From UBA8516 sp964434855 (lineage in GTDB: Archaea > Thermoproteota > Nitrososphaeria > Nitrososphaerales > Nitrosopumilaceae): a stretch of DNA of 26,078 nt. Below the pieces are notes generated by a model. It made no database searches. It saw only the letters and a list, made by a program, of their open reading frames with translations, and had not been told where the DNA came from. The DNA lies in contig CAYSWR010000018.1 in assembly GCA_964434855.1 (NCBI GenBank), forward strand, positions 1 through 26,078. The letters are read 5' to 3'. Shown piece after piece: positions 7,891-15,478 of the stretch (positions are counted from its first letter, which is position 1; each line of letters starts with the position of its first letter). Both the position numbers and the translations under genes were made by a program.

Positions 7891-8676
7891 ATGTTGTCAG
7901 ACGAACTTGGAAAAAAATTAGAAGAACGCATAGATCGTGATCTGCTTGCAAAAGAAAGGCGAGGAAGATCAGAAAAAGGCGTATTTGATAAAAGCAAGGT
8001 CATGGATGACGTTCTAGACAAAACCACTATAATGACCCTGTCTAAGTTGATAAATTCTGGCATTATATCATACGTTAATGGGATAGTTGGTTCTGGCAAG
8101 GAATCCAAGATGTACTGGGCTGTGGAACCAGATGGAAAGAATATTGCTCTTAAGATATATCTAGTAACAGCCTCAAATTTCAAAAAAAGACTCCCCTACC
8201 TTGTCGACGATCCACGGTTTTCCCGAATAAAAAAGGGCACAAGAAACATGGTGGAGCTTTGGGCACAAAAGGAATTCAGGAACCTGACACAATGTGTTAA
8301 AAGCGGTATTCCCGTAATAAAACCAATTCATGTTCTAAAAAACGTCTTGGTACTTGAATTTGTAGGAAAGAATGGGGTTCCAGCAAAAACTCTCGTAGAA
8401 ACAGAAATCGATGAAAATGACTACAAAGATGCGATTTCAATTATTTCACAGCTTTATAAAAAAGCTAAACTTGTACATGCTGATTTTTCAGAATACAATA
8501 TTTTTAAAACAGAAAACGGTTTGATTCTTTTCGATCTAGGATCGGCTGTTGACATAAGACACAAAAATGCAAAAGAATTTCTTGAAAGAGATATTAAGAA
8601 TATATCCAGATTCTTTGTTAGAAGAGGCTTGACTGTGGAAAACCCATCTGATATATTTGCGAGGATAACACAATGA
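7891..8676 (+). CDS. rio1: RIO1-type serine protein kinase/ATPase
   Basis: RIO1 is an atypical kinase whose ATPase activity drives late maturation of the small ribosomal subunit. The 261-residue protein has the flexible nucleotide loop GSGKESKMYW (67-76), ATP-binding Lys88 (IALKIY), the catalytic loop HADFSEYN (Asp198, Asn203) and the metal-binding Asp215 in LFDLGSAV. A charged N-terminal winged-helix-like extension precedes the kinase core. Its stop overlaps the start of the KH gene (ATGA). The pairing with a Dim2-like protein matches their shared role in pre-rRNA processing. Confidence 0.93.
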   Translation: MLSDELGKKLEERIDRDLLAKERRGRSEKGVFDKSKVMDDVLDKTTIMTLSKLINSGIISYVNGIVGSGKESKMYWAVEPDGKNIALKIYLVTASNFKKRLPYLVDDPRFSRIKKGTRNMVELWAQKEFRNLTQCVKSGIPVIKPIHVLKNVLVLEFVGKNGVPAKTLVETEIDENDYKDAISIISQLYKKAKLVHADFSEYNIFKTENGLILFDLGSAVDIRHKNAKEFLERDIKNISRFFVRRGLTVENPSDIFARITQ

Positions 8677-9245
8677 GTTTTGAAAAATCTGTCTTAATAC
8701 CGCTTGATAGAATTGGTGCACTTATTGGTAAAGCTGGCAAAGTCAAATCAAAAATTGAAAAAATATGTTCTGTCAAAATTATAGTAAATAGTGAAACAGG
8801 AGAGATTATGATAAGTGGTATGGGAACAATAGAAGAAATGCTTCCGTTCAAAGCAGTAGAAATTGTAATGGCAATAGGTAGAGGATTCTCTCCTGAAAAA
8901 GCAATGAGGCTTTTGCAAGGAGAAAACGCATTACATGTTATAGACTTGCGAGAATTTGCTGGTAAATCCTCATCTAATATTGAAAGGATAAAAGGAAGAA
9001 TAATCGGAGAAGGTGGTAGAGTGAGACAAAATATAGAGGAGCTTAGCGGTGCTAATATCTCAGTTTACGGCCGCACTGTGGCAATAATTGGTGAAGGAAA
9101 CCAACTAAAAAATGCTGTAGATGCAATCTCTGCACTCTCTAGTGGAAGCATGCATGGCGCAGTCTACAATGATCTACAGGAAGCAAGACGTAGAGAAAAA
9201 CTAGAGAGAATGCAATTATGGGAAAATGGAAATGTCTTCGATTAA
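8673..9245 (+). CDS. KH-domain rRNA-processing protein (Dim2/Krr1-like)
   Basis: This 190-residue protein has two KH domains. The first has a GKAG loop at 19-22 (ALIGKAGKVKSKIEK) and the second a GEGG loop at 112-115 (GRIIGEGGRVRQNIEEL). Together they match the archaeal homologue of eukaryotic Dim2/Pno1, which binds the 3' end of small-subunit rRNA. The start overlaps the rio1 stop by four bases and its 3' end overlaps the Top6B start by 20 bases, so all are probably one transcript. Co-location with RIO1 supports a role in small-subunit biogenesis; RNA binding is inferred from the fold. Confidence 0.9.
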   Translation: MSFEKSVLIPLDRIGALIGKAGKVKSKIEKICSVKIIVNSETGEIMISGMGTIEEMLPFKAVEIVMAIGRGFSPEKAMRLLQGENALHVIDLREFAGKSSSNIERIKGRIIGEGGRVRQNIEELSGANISVYGRTVAIIGEGNQLKNAVDAISALSSGSMHGAVYNDLQEARRREKLERMQLWENGNVFD

Positions 9246-11073
9246 AGAAACTTTTAGTCAGATCTCGCCAAGTGAGTTCTTTTATAGAAACAGAGACCTC
9301 GCAGGATTTAGCAATCCTACAAGATCACTTTACACATCAGTCCGTGAATTTGTTGAAAATGCTCTTGATGCATGTGATCAAAAAGGCGTCCTGCCAGATG
9401 TTCATCTTTCAATAAAGGCAGTAGACATAGAGCAAGCAGATCCGAAATCATACATTCTTTCAGTAAAAGACAATGGTCCTGGAATTGAACCAAAACATGT
9501 ACCGCTTGCATTTGGAACTGTCCTTTATGGTTCAAAGTTTGGACTAAAACAAGCAAGAGGTATGTTTGGACTTGGCGCAACAATGGCAATACTTTATGGT
9601 CAAATTACAACAAACAAACCAGTTACAGTAAAAAGTTGTGCAGATGGAAAAACGCAAGATGAATTTGTGATGTTACTTGACATCCAGAAAAACAAACCAA
9701 TCATACAAAAACACACAACAAAAGAAGCTTCAAAGACTGGACTTTCGGTTAGTATTGTTTTAGAAGGAGATTATTCAAAAGCTGGAATAAAAATTCGCGA
9801 TTATGTAGCACAAACATCTCTGATTACCCCCTATGCTTCTATAACATTTGAAGAACCAAGTGGTGAAAAATTCCATTATCCAAGAATTGTAAAAGAGATG
9901 CCCACGTCACCAACAATCATCAAACCACATCCACATGGAATTGATGTTGAGACAATTAGAAGAATGATGGTTGATACGCATTACCAGATTCCAGTAGTTG
10001 ACAACAAAATGATAGCCAAAGTTAGAAGCGAGTTGGGGCTGCAAAAAAAGAACCCAAATTCTAAGGTAATTTCAGAAAAAGCGCAAAAGAAATGGTCCGG
10101 ACTTTCACGACCAGTTAGAATTGTTATTGCAATGATATCTTTTCTTGACATGGATTTTGAAAAGCTAAGTAAGATTCGTATTGATGATCTTGACGTTCCA
10201 AATAAAAAACTCACATACTGGGATTTTGGAGACTCTCAATCACACATAATAGAACTTGATCCAGAAACCCCCTACTACAAACAGATTGCAAATACTGTAG
10301 CTGGTGATACACTGCATAGTTTTCTGACAAAGAGATTCCAAAGAGTTGGTCCTACAACTGCCGATAAATTTGCAGAATTTGCAAAGTTCAAACCAGAAAA
10401 AAGAATAGGCAGTATGACAAACGAAGACCTTGTTAGATTAGCTGATTCACTGCAGAAGTTTGAAGAATTTCTGTCACCAGATCCAAGCTGTCTTGCTCCG
10501 CTAGGAGAAGATCCACTGTCAAAAGGCATAATGAAATTCTTTAATCCAGAATTTGCTTCTGTTATACAACGCAGCGCATCTGCATATTCAGGATTTCCAT
10601 TTATTATTGAGATGGGAATAGCATATGGAGGAGATATTCCACCAAAAGGACTTCAAGTATATCGTTTTGCAAATAGAATTCCACTTCTTTATGATGAAGG
10701 AAGTGACGTCGTCCTCAAAGTTGTAAACGAAGTGGATTGGAGTAGGTACAAGATTAAAGGTGATCCACCACTCGTCATAGTCTCTCATATCTGTTCCACT
10801 AGAATACCATACAAGACTGTAGGAAAAGAAAACGTAGCAGACAGACCAGAAATAGAACGCGAACTCAAAAACGCATTACAATTTTTGGCAAGAAAACTTG
10901 CAGTGCACATGTCCAGGCAAGGAATGGCAGACATGGCAAAAAAAAGAGCAAATCTATATTCTAAATACGTTCCACTCATTGCTCAATTTGTTACAGAACT
11001 TTCTGGAAATAAAAAAGAACCAAATTATAAACAACTAATGCAGAAGGGAAGTGAAATTGAAGAACAAGTCTAA
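9226..11073 (+). CDS. top6B: DNA topoisomerase VI subunit B
   Basis: This is the ATPase subunit of the type IIB topoisomerase that relaxes and decatenates DNA. The GHKL ATP-binding domain shows REFVENALDAC (N-box, Asn45), DNGPGIEP (82-89) and GMFGLGA (112-118). A helix-two-turn-helix region and the transducer domain follow, with the late AYGGDIPPKG and SRIPYKTV-like segments. The length of 615 residues is slightly over the usual. The ATG lies inside the KH gene; Met3 (9232) is an alternative. Subunit A follows and overlaps it by 23 bases, favouring stoichiometric synthesis of the A2B2 enzyme. Confidence 0.95.
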   Translation: MEMSSIKETFSQISPSEFFYRNRDLAGFSNPTRSLYTSVREFVENALDACDQKGVLPDVHLSIKAVDIEQADPKSYILSVKDNGPGIEPKHVPLAFGTVLYGSKFGLKQARGMFGLGATMAILYGQITTNKPVTVKSCADGKTQDEFVMLLDIQKNKPIIQKHTTKEASKTGLSVSIVLEGDYSKAGIKIRDYVAQTSLITPYASITFEEPSGEKFHYPRIVKEMPTSPTIIKPHPHGIDVETIRRMMVDTHYQIPVVDNKMIAKVRSELGLQKKNPNSKVISEKAQKKWSGLSRPVRIVIAMISFLDMDFEKLSKIRIDDLDVPNKKLTYWDFGDSQSHIIELDPETPYYKQIANTVAGDTLHSFLTKRFQRVGPTTADKFAEFAKFKPEKRIGSMTNEDLVRLADSLQKFEEFLSPDPSCLAPLGEDPLSKGIMKFFNPEFASVIQRSASAYSGFPFIIEMGIAYGGDIPPKGLQVYRFANRIPLLYDEGSDVVLKVVNEVDWSRYKIKGDPPLVIVSHICSTRIPYKTVGKENVADRPEIERELKNALQFLARKLAVHMSRQGMADMAKKRANLYSKYVPLIAQFVTELSGNKKEPNYKQLMQKGSEIEEQV

Positions 11074-12157
11074 ACAAGCAAAAACCGTAGAAGCAAAAAA
11101 ACAAGACCTGCTTTCTATTTTAAAAAATCAAGGGCTGACTGTTTACAATGATCTTAATAATGGAAAATTTCCGCAGTTTGCAGTTCCAAGTAGATCTGTA
11201 AGTAATATTGTTTATGACAAAAAACTTAGACAGTATATTCTAGGCAAAGCTGCTGCAGTAAGAAGCGCACGAAACATGTCACAGCTTCGTTCATTTACAC
11301 AACTTGCATGGCTGGCATTTTTTGTAAACAGACTTGTAAATGAAGGAAAAACTTCCACACTCAGAGATATTTATTATTCATCACAAGCATTTGAAATAGA
11401 TTTTGAGGACCAACCAGAATCTGATAATATTATAGTTGATCTTGAAGCAATACTTGCACGTGCAAGAGAAGATTTTCATGTATTTCCTGAAGAAAGAAGC
11501 AGTGTTTTTGGTAATTTAACAATAGAATATACCGTTCCAGGATATGAAGGAAAAAGAATGAATCTGTCAGATCATCCTGATGGATACCTAATTGGTCCAA
11601 GTCTTAGTAGCGCAGAACTTGTGGACACCGATGCTGAACTTGTCATTGCAATTGAGAAGGGTGGTCTTTTTACAAGATTCGTTGAAGAGAAGGTTCATAA
11701 AAAATTCAAGGCAATTATAGTTGATACTGCAGGACAAGCTCCACGTTCTACTAGGTATTTTCTCAAAAGACTCAGTACAGAATTGAGTTTGCCCGTAGTC
11801 ATTCTTGCAGACGGAGATGTGTATGGTGAACACATAGCCATGGTCATAAAGTCTGGCTCTGCAAATGCGGCTCACCTCCGTGAGCTTACAGTCCCTGATG
11901 CAAAGTGGCTTGGCGTATGGGCTACAGACATAGAAAAATACAAACTTCCGACAATACCGATGACAGAATCTGATATCAAAAGAATCTATGAACTACAAAG
12001 AGATCCTCGTTATCAAGAAGGCAACTGGAAAACGCAACTAGAAGTTTTCCTAAAACTAAAAAGAAAAGCCGAACTTGAAGCCTTCTCAAAGTATGGTCTT
12101 ACAAATATCACTGACATATATCTGCCAGAAAAACTAGAACTGGCAAAGAGTCTATAG
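11051..12157 (+). CDS. top6A: DNA topoisomerase VI subunit A
   Basis: This DNA-cleaving subunit is homologous to Spo11. The winged-helix CAP domain carries the catalytic tyrosine in STLRDIYYSSQ (Tyr109 by comparison with Spo11). The Toprim domain has the metal-binding Glu202 (VIAIEKGG) and the DGD pair Asp254/Asp256 (LADGDVYGEH). The 368-residue length is normal. The GTG start lies within the end of top6B, so translation is probably coupled. The last six bases overlap the convergent Hsp20-like gene. All catalytic elements are present, indicating a working enzyme. Confidence 0.95.
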   Translation: MKLKNKSKQAKTVEAKKQDLLSILKNQGLTVYNDLNNGKFPQFAVPSRSVSNIVYDKKLRQYILGKAAAVRSARNMSQLRSFTQLAWLAFFVNRLVNEGKTSTLRDIYYSSQAFEIDFEDQPESDNIIVDLEAILARAREDFHVFPEERSSVFGNLTIEYTVPGYEGKRMNLSDHPDGYLIGPSLSSAELVDTDAELVIAIEKGGLFTRFVEEKVHKKFKAIIVDTAGQAPRSTRYFLKRLSTELSLPVVILADGDVYGEHIAMVIKSGSANAAHLRELTVPDAKWLGVWATDIEKYKLPTIPMTESDIKRIYELQRDPRYQEGNWKTQLEVFLKLKRKAELEAFSKYGLTNITDIYLPEKLELAKSL

Positions 12158-12613
12158 TTTTTTTATTCGAAGTGTAAGAACCCCATTTCTGTATTTGAAA
12201 TCGTGTATTCCCATATCAGGTGTTACTTCGATTGGAATCTCCTTTGAAAAACGACCAGCTCCCCGTATGTATAAAATACCATCAATTAATCTCACACTTA
12301 CTACATCCTCTGGTCCAGGCACTTCAGCAACAAAGACTATCTCGGTTTCTCCTTTTATGAGATCATAAACCCAATTCTTGGTATCACTTTCTTTTGCAGT
12401 ATACTGTGGTTGTACATTTTTACTCATATTCTTCAAGACCCTTACCCAATAGATCATTACTACTGCGGCAGCACCTATCAAAATGAAACTGACATAACCT
12501 TGAGTAGCTCGTAATGACATTATGTAAACCACACCAAGGAACAACAACACCATTAATGGTATGATAAAATCAAGTGATTTGTCATTTGAATATCGTTTTT
12601 TATAACTTGCCAA
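12152..12613 (-). CDS. membrane-anchored Hsp20/alpha-crystallin-like protein
   Basis: Two hydrophobic helices (about residues 16-34 and 40-58) open this 153-residue protein. They are followed by a beta-sandwich domain from about residue 80: EIVFVAEVPG, VRLIDGILYIRGA, then the C-terminal GVLTLRIKKL, the hallmark end of small heat-shock/p23-like folds. Ordinary Hsp20 proteins are soluble, so tethering is unusual; the short loop between helices suggests the domain lies in the cytosol. The start is TTG, with AAATATAAAGG at 12643-12652 (TATA on the minus strand) about 27 bases upstream. A chaperone role at the membrane is inferred. Confidence 0.75.
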   Translation of the reverse strand: MASYKKRYSNDKSLDFIIPLMVLLFLGVVYIMSLRATQGYVSFILIGAAAVVMIYWVRVLKNMSKNVQPQYTAKESDTKNWVYDLIKGETEIVFVAEVPGPEDVVSVRLIDGILYIRGAGRFSKEIPIEVTPDMGIHDFKYRNGVLTLRIKKL

Positions 12614-12710
12614 ATCGAACTAGATATCAAAATCACTAAACCAAATATAAAGGATCTTTGATTTTTTGGTATGTTATATTTTTATAACCTCATATCGATC
12701 TAGTCAACAA

Positions 12711-12935
12711 TTGGATAAGGACGATCTGCCAAAAAGGACTTCACAAAAGGAATTATTTGCAAAAGGAAGCATAATTGCGGTTATAATCAGTGTTCCATCG
12801 CTTGTAGGGTTTTTCATATCTTGGGCTATACTAGGGAATCTGATACATGCAGCGGTTGTTGGATTGGTCGTGCATTTCGTTGCTATGGGGTTTGCACTAA
12901 AAATTGCAAAAAAAATCCTAGGCAAAAAATACTGA
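12711..12935 (+). CDS. small two-helix membrane protein
   Basis: The proposed 74-residue product begins MDKDDLPKRTSQKELFAKG. Two hydrophobic helices follow (IIAVIISVPSLVGFFISWAI and AAVVGLVVHFVAMGFALKI) and then a basic tail, KKILGKKY. I chose the TTG at 12711 over the longer in-frame TTG at 12666 because TTTTTATAAC at 12678-12687 is a TATA-like box about 27 bases before it; the longer reading would run through that promoter. It is divergent from the membrane Hsp20-like gene. Function unknown. Confidence 0.65.
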   Translation: MDKDDLPKRTSQKELFAKGSIIAVIISVPSLVGFFISWAILGNLIHAAVVGLVVHFVAMGFALKIAKKILGKKY

Positions 12936-12987
12936 CAAATTTCCTGATACTTCACCTTTAATTATGACAAGATTTTTCTCTTGCGTT

Positions 12988-13347
12988 ATGAGCGTGAATC
13001 TAGACACTGTTGAGGAAAAACTCGTTTCAGAAGTAAGACTTAGTCCACTTCAAGCCAAAGTCTTTGTCTTGATAATAAAAAAAGGGAAAATGACTGCAGA
13101 AGCAATTGCAAAAAATCTTGGCATATCAACTGAGGAAGCACTAGACATAGCAAAAAAATTAATCGATCTTGGAGGATTCATAGATATTACAAAAACAGAA
13201 TTTGAATCAACTCATCCTAGATTTGCTGTTGTAAATATGTACAGAAGAATGTGTCAAAGAGAAAATATTCCATTTAAAAAAAATCTTCTTGTGGATAATA
13301 TTTCTATTGTTTTAGAAAAACCATATGATGATGCAAGAACTAAATAG
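12988..13347 (+). CDS. winged-helix DNA-binding protein (TrmB-like)
   Basis: A 119-residue protein begins MSVNLDTVEEKLV. Residues from about 15 to 70 form a winged helix-turn-helix: LSPLQAKVFVLIIKKGKM, TAEAIAKNLGIS as first and turn helices, then EEALDIAKKLIDLGGFI as recognition helix and wing. This resembles TrmB-type archaeal regulators without the sugar-binding domain. A TATA-like CCTTTAATTA at 12955-12963 favours the ATG at 12988 rather than the one at 12964, which lies against the box. Its target is not known; the small unknown genes that follow might share its transcript. Confidence 0.75.
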   Translation: MSVNLDTVEEKLVSEVRLSPLQAKVFVLIIKKGKMTAEAIAKNLGISTEEALDIAKKLIDLGGFIDITKTEFESTHPRFAVVNMYRRMCQRENIPFKKNLLVDNISIVLEKPYDDARTK

Positions 13348-13368
13348 AACCATATCTGGTGAAGATTA

Positions 13369-13767
13369 ATGATGGTAGATCAAAATTCATGTGATCATCA
13401 GATAGTCTACTATGGAGTAACTAACATAAATTATGAAAAAAGAACTATCGGCTCAGTAGACATTTGGCGTTGTGTAAAATGTAAAGTTCATTTTTGTGAA
13501 GAAAAACAACTTGGAATTGAAACTCTTGTGGATGAAGTAGGCATGCCAAAAATTAGCTCAGATCAAAAATGGTCTGTTATTGTATGTAATTTAAAAAAAC
13601 ACAAAGAGAAATGGAAGCTCTACAAAATAAAAAAAGACGATGAAATCCAACATGAGTGTGTGGATGAAAAAGTCATCAAACTAATGATAAAAGACTTTAA
13701 AGTACAAGACGAAAAACACTGGAACTTTCTTATAGAAAATTTTGTAAACAAAGTAGTGGAAATCTAG
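13369..13767 (+). CDS. hypothetical protein with possible zinc site
   Basis: This 132-residue unknown has clustered potential metal ligands near the N-terminus: Cys8 and His10, then Cys35, Cys38, His41 and Cys43 (WRCVKCKVHFCEE). The rest is highly charged and lysine-rich. No known domain is evident to me. The gene lies 21 bases after the winged-helix gene and 8 bases before the next small gene, so the three probably form one transcript. GGTGAA just before the start might be a weak ribosome site. The ATG at 13372 is an equally good start. Confidence 0.6.
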   Translation: MMVDQNSCDHQIVYYGVTNINYEKRTIGSVDIWRCVKCKVHFCEEKQLGIETLVDEVGMPKISSDQKWSVIVCNLKKHKEKWKLYKIKKDDEIQHECVDEKVIKLMIKDFKVQDEKHWNFLIENFVNKVVEI

Positions 13768-13775
13768 AATATCTT

Positions 13776-14060
13776 ATGGATCTACAGGTTCATGTCAACA
13801 ATGTTCATGGAAGTCAAATAGCTGCTAAGATTACTGGAACCTTCATAATTGATGGACACAGTTTTAGATTTAACGCAATAGCCTTTGGAAGAATAGGCGG
13901 TCATAACGTTGGAGCAAAAATCTCAAAATCTACGCAGAAAGAGCTTATCAAAATGGGCTACAATGTTGATGAAGTGATAGACATGTTGCAACACAAGCTG
14001 GTACACGGAGACATTACAATTCCGAAAGGAATATCCAAAGAATCTTTTGCAGATAGCTAG
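13776..14060 (+). CDS. small conserved hypothetical protein
   Basis: This 94-residue soluble protein has an N-terminal beta-rich half (QVHVNNVHGSQIAAKITGTF, then HSFRFNAIAFGRIGGHNVGA) and a helical C-terminal half. Several histidines (residues 6, 11, 28 and 43) could bind metal but form no recognised motif. It starts eight bases after the preceding unknown, and its last four bases overlap the end of the convergent mtnP gene. Compact packing on both sides supports a real gene. I do not know its function. Confidence 0.62.
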   Translation: MDLQVHVNNVHGSQIAAKITGTFIIDGHSFRFNAIAFGRIGGHNVGAKISKSTQKELIKMGYNVDEVIDMLQHKLVHGDITIPKGISKESFADS

Positions 14061-14851
14061 AATTGAGCTTCTGTTAACGCCTTTTCGCAAGAACATCTTC
14101 TTTGCGGTGGAATGAAATCTGGAAGCAATGTGAGAATCTTTTTTGTAGTTTCTACATTTTTTGTCAATGTTTCAATGACTTCTTTTGCTGTTACGGGTTT
14201 TTCTGCCCAAACGTCATAGTCTGTAACAGTAGAAATTGAAACATAACAAATCTGTGCTTCTCTTGCAAGCTGACACTCTGGTACTAATGTCATACCAATT
14301 ATATCTGCGCCGATAACGTTTTTGTAGAATTTTGATTCTGCTCTTGTTGAAAATCTTGGCCCTTCTATGCAAACATACGTACAATCCCTGTGTATTTTCA
14401 GATGCAAATTATCCACCGTCTTTATCGTGGCACTCTGAAGTTCTGGACAAAAAGGATCTGCAACAGAAATATGAATCACTTTTTCTTCTTCAAAAAAAGA
14501 TGTCTTTCTTGATTTGGTAAAATCAATAAATTGTGAAGGTAAAGCCAAGTCTCCAGGTTTGAGTTTTTCTTGTAAACTTCCAACAGCAGAAGGTGCAATT
14601 ATTCTTTTTATACCCATCTCTTTGAATGCCCAAATGTTTGCTCTAAAATTTATTAAATGAGGTGGGATTGTATGCTTTCTCCCATGTCTTGACATAAATG
14701 CAATTTTTTTTCCTTTGAAAATTCCAACTGTAATAGAGTCAGATGTTTTTCCAAAAGGTGTGTCTACAGTAATTTCCTTAGATTCGCTGAATAATCCAGA
14801 ATCGTATATTCCAGTTCCACCAAAGATACCTATCTCAGCTTGTTCCATCAA
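14057..14851 (-). CDS. mtnP: S-methyl-5'-thioadenosine phosphorylase
   Basis: It splits methylthioadenosine (from polyamine or related S-adenosylmethionine-consuming reactions) with phosphate into adenine and methylthioribose 1-phosphate. The 264-residue protein has the phosphate-binding GIFGGTGIYD near the N-terminus, SRHGRKHTIPPHLINFRANI (about 54-73), the family signature IGMTLVPECQLARE and the base-binding TVTDYDVWAE. The start overlaps the end of apt by four bases on the same strand. Apt consumes the adenine released, so the pair forms a salvage module. Discrimination from purine nucleoside phosphorylase rests on motif resemblance. Confidence 0.92.
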   Translation of the reverse strand: MMEQAEIGIFGGTGIYDSGLFSESKEITVDTPFGKTSDSITVGIFKGKKIAFMSRHGRKHTIPPHLINFRANIWAFKEMGIKRIIAPSAVGSLQEKLKPGDLALPSQFIDFTKSRKTSFFEEEKVIHISVADPFCPELQSATIKTVDNLHLKIHRDCTYVCIEGPRFSTRAESKFYKNVIGADIIGMTLVPECQLAREAQICYVSISTVTDYDVWAEKPVTAKEVIETLTKNVETTKKILTLLPDFIPPQRRCSCEKALTEAQF

Positions 14852-15360
14852 TACTTCACCAAAGATTCATGTCTATAATTCTTAATTAATTCAGAACCTT
14901 TTAGATCAGCTAATTCTACAATGAACGCAAAACCTGTTACACTGCCACCTATTTTTTCAACTAAATTTGCTGCAGCTTTTGCTGTTCCGCCAGTAGCTAA
15001 CAAATCATCACAAATGAGTACCTTCTGGCCACTTTTTACTGCATTACTTTGTATTTCCATTGTTGCACTACCATACTCTATGCTATAAGACAATTTTTCT
15101 GTCTTCCCTGGTAATTTTCCCTGTTTGCGTATCATAATCATGCCCTTTTTGTATTTCAGCGCTAAAGCACAAGCAAGCGGAAAACCTCTTGATTCTATTC
15201 CTGCAAGCAAGTCTACATCATTTGAATGGTAACGTCTAGCAAACTCATCAACAATAAAAGAAATTGCATCAGGATCTTTTAGAAGAGGACTAATGTCTCT
15301 GAACAAAATTCCTTTTTTTGGAAAATCGGGAAACTCTGCAATCTTTTCTTTGAGATTCAC
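14848..15360 (-). CDS. apt: adenine phosphoribosyltransferase
   Basis: It makes AMP from adenine and PRPP. The 170-residue protein opens with the typical IAEFPDFPKKGILFRDISPL (residues 8-27) and has the PRPP-binding motif VLICDDLLATGGTA at 114-127. Length and motif order fit Apt well. The start is GTG; a TATA-like box on the minus strand (complement of 15383-15392) lies about 27 bases upstream, indicating a leaderless transcript. It is first in a two-gene unit with mtnP, linking methylthioadenosine breakdown to adenylate recovery. Confidence 0.94.
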   Translation of the reverse strand: MNLKEKIAEFPDFPKKGILFRDISPLLKDPDAISFIVDEFARRYHSNDVDLLAGIESRGFPLACALALKYKKGMIMIRKQGKLPGKTEKLSYSIEYGSATMEIQSNAVKSGQKVLICDDLLATGGTAKAAANLVEKIGGSVTGFAFIVELADLKGSELIKNYRHESLVKY

Positions 15361-15478
15361 ATAAGCTAGGCAAAATGTGGATGTAAAAAGTATTTCTAAT
15401 AGGGATGCTGTTACTTTGAGGATGAATATCTAATTCACGATCATTCATCTGTTTAATAATATGTGTTTTCACTATCAA

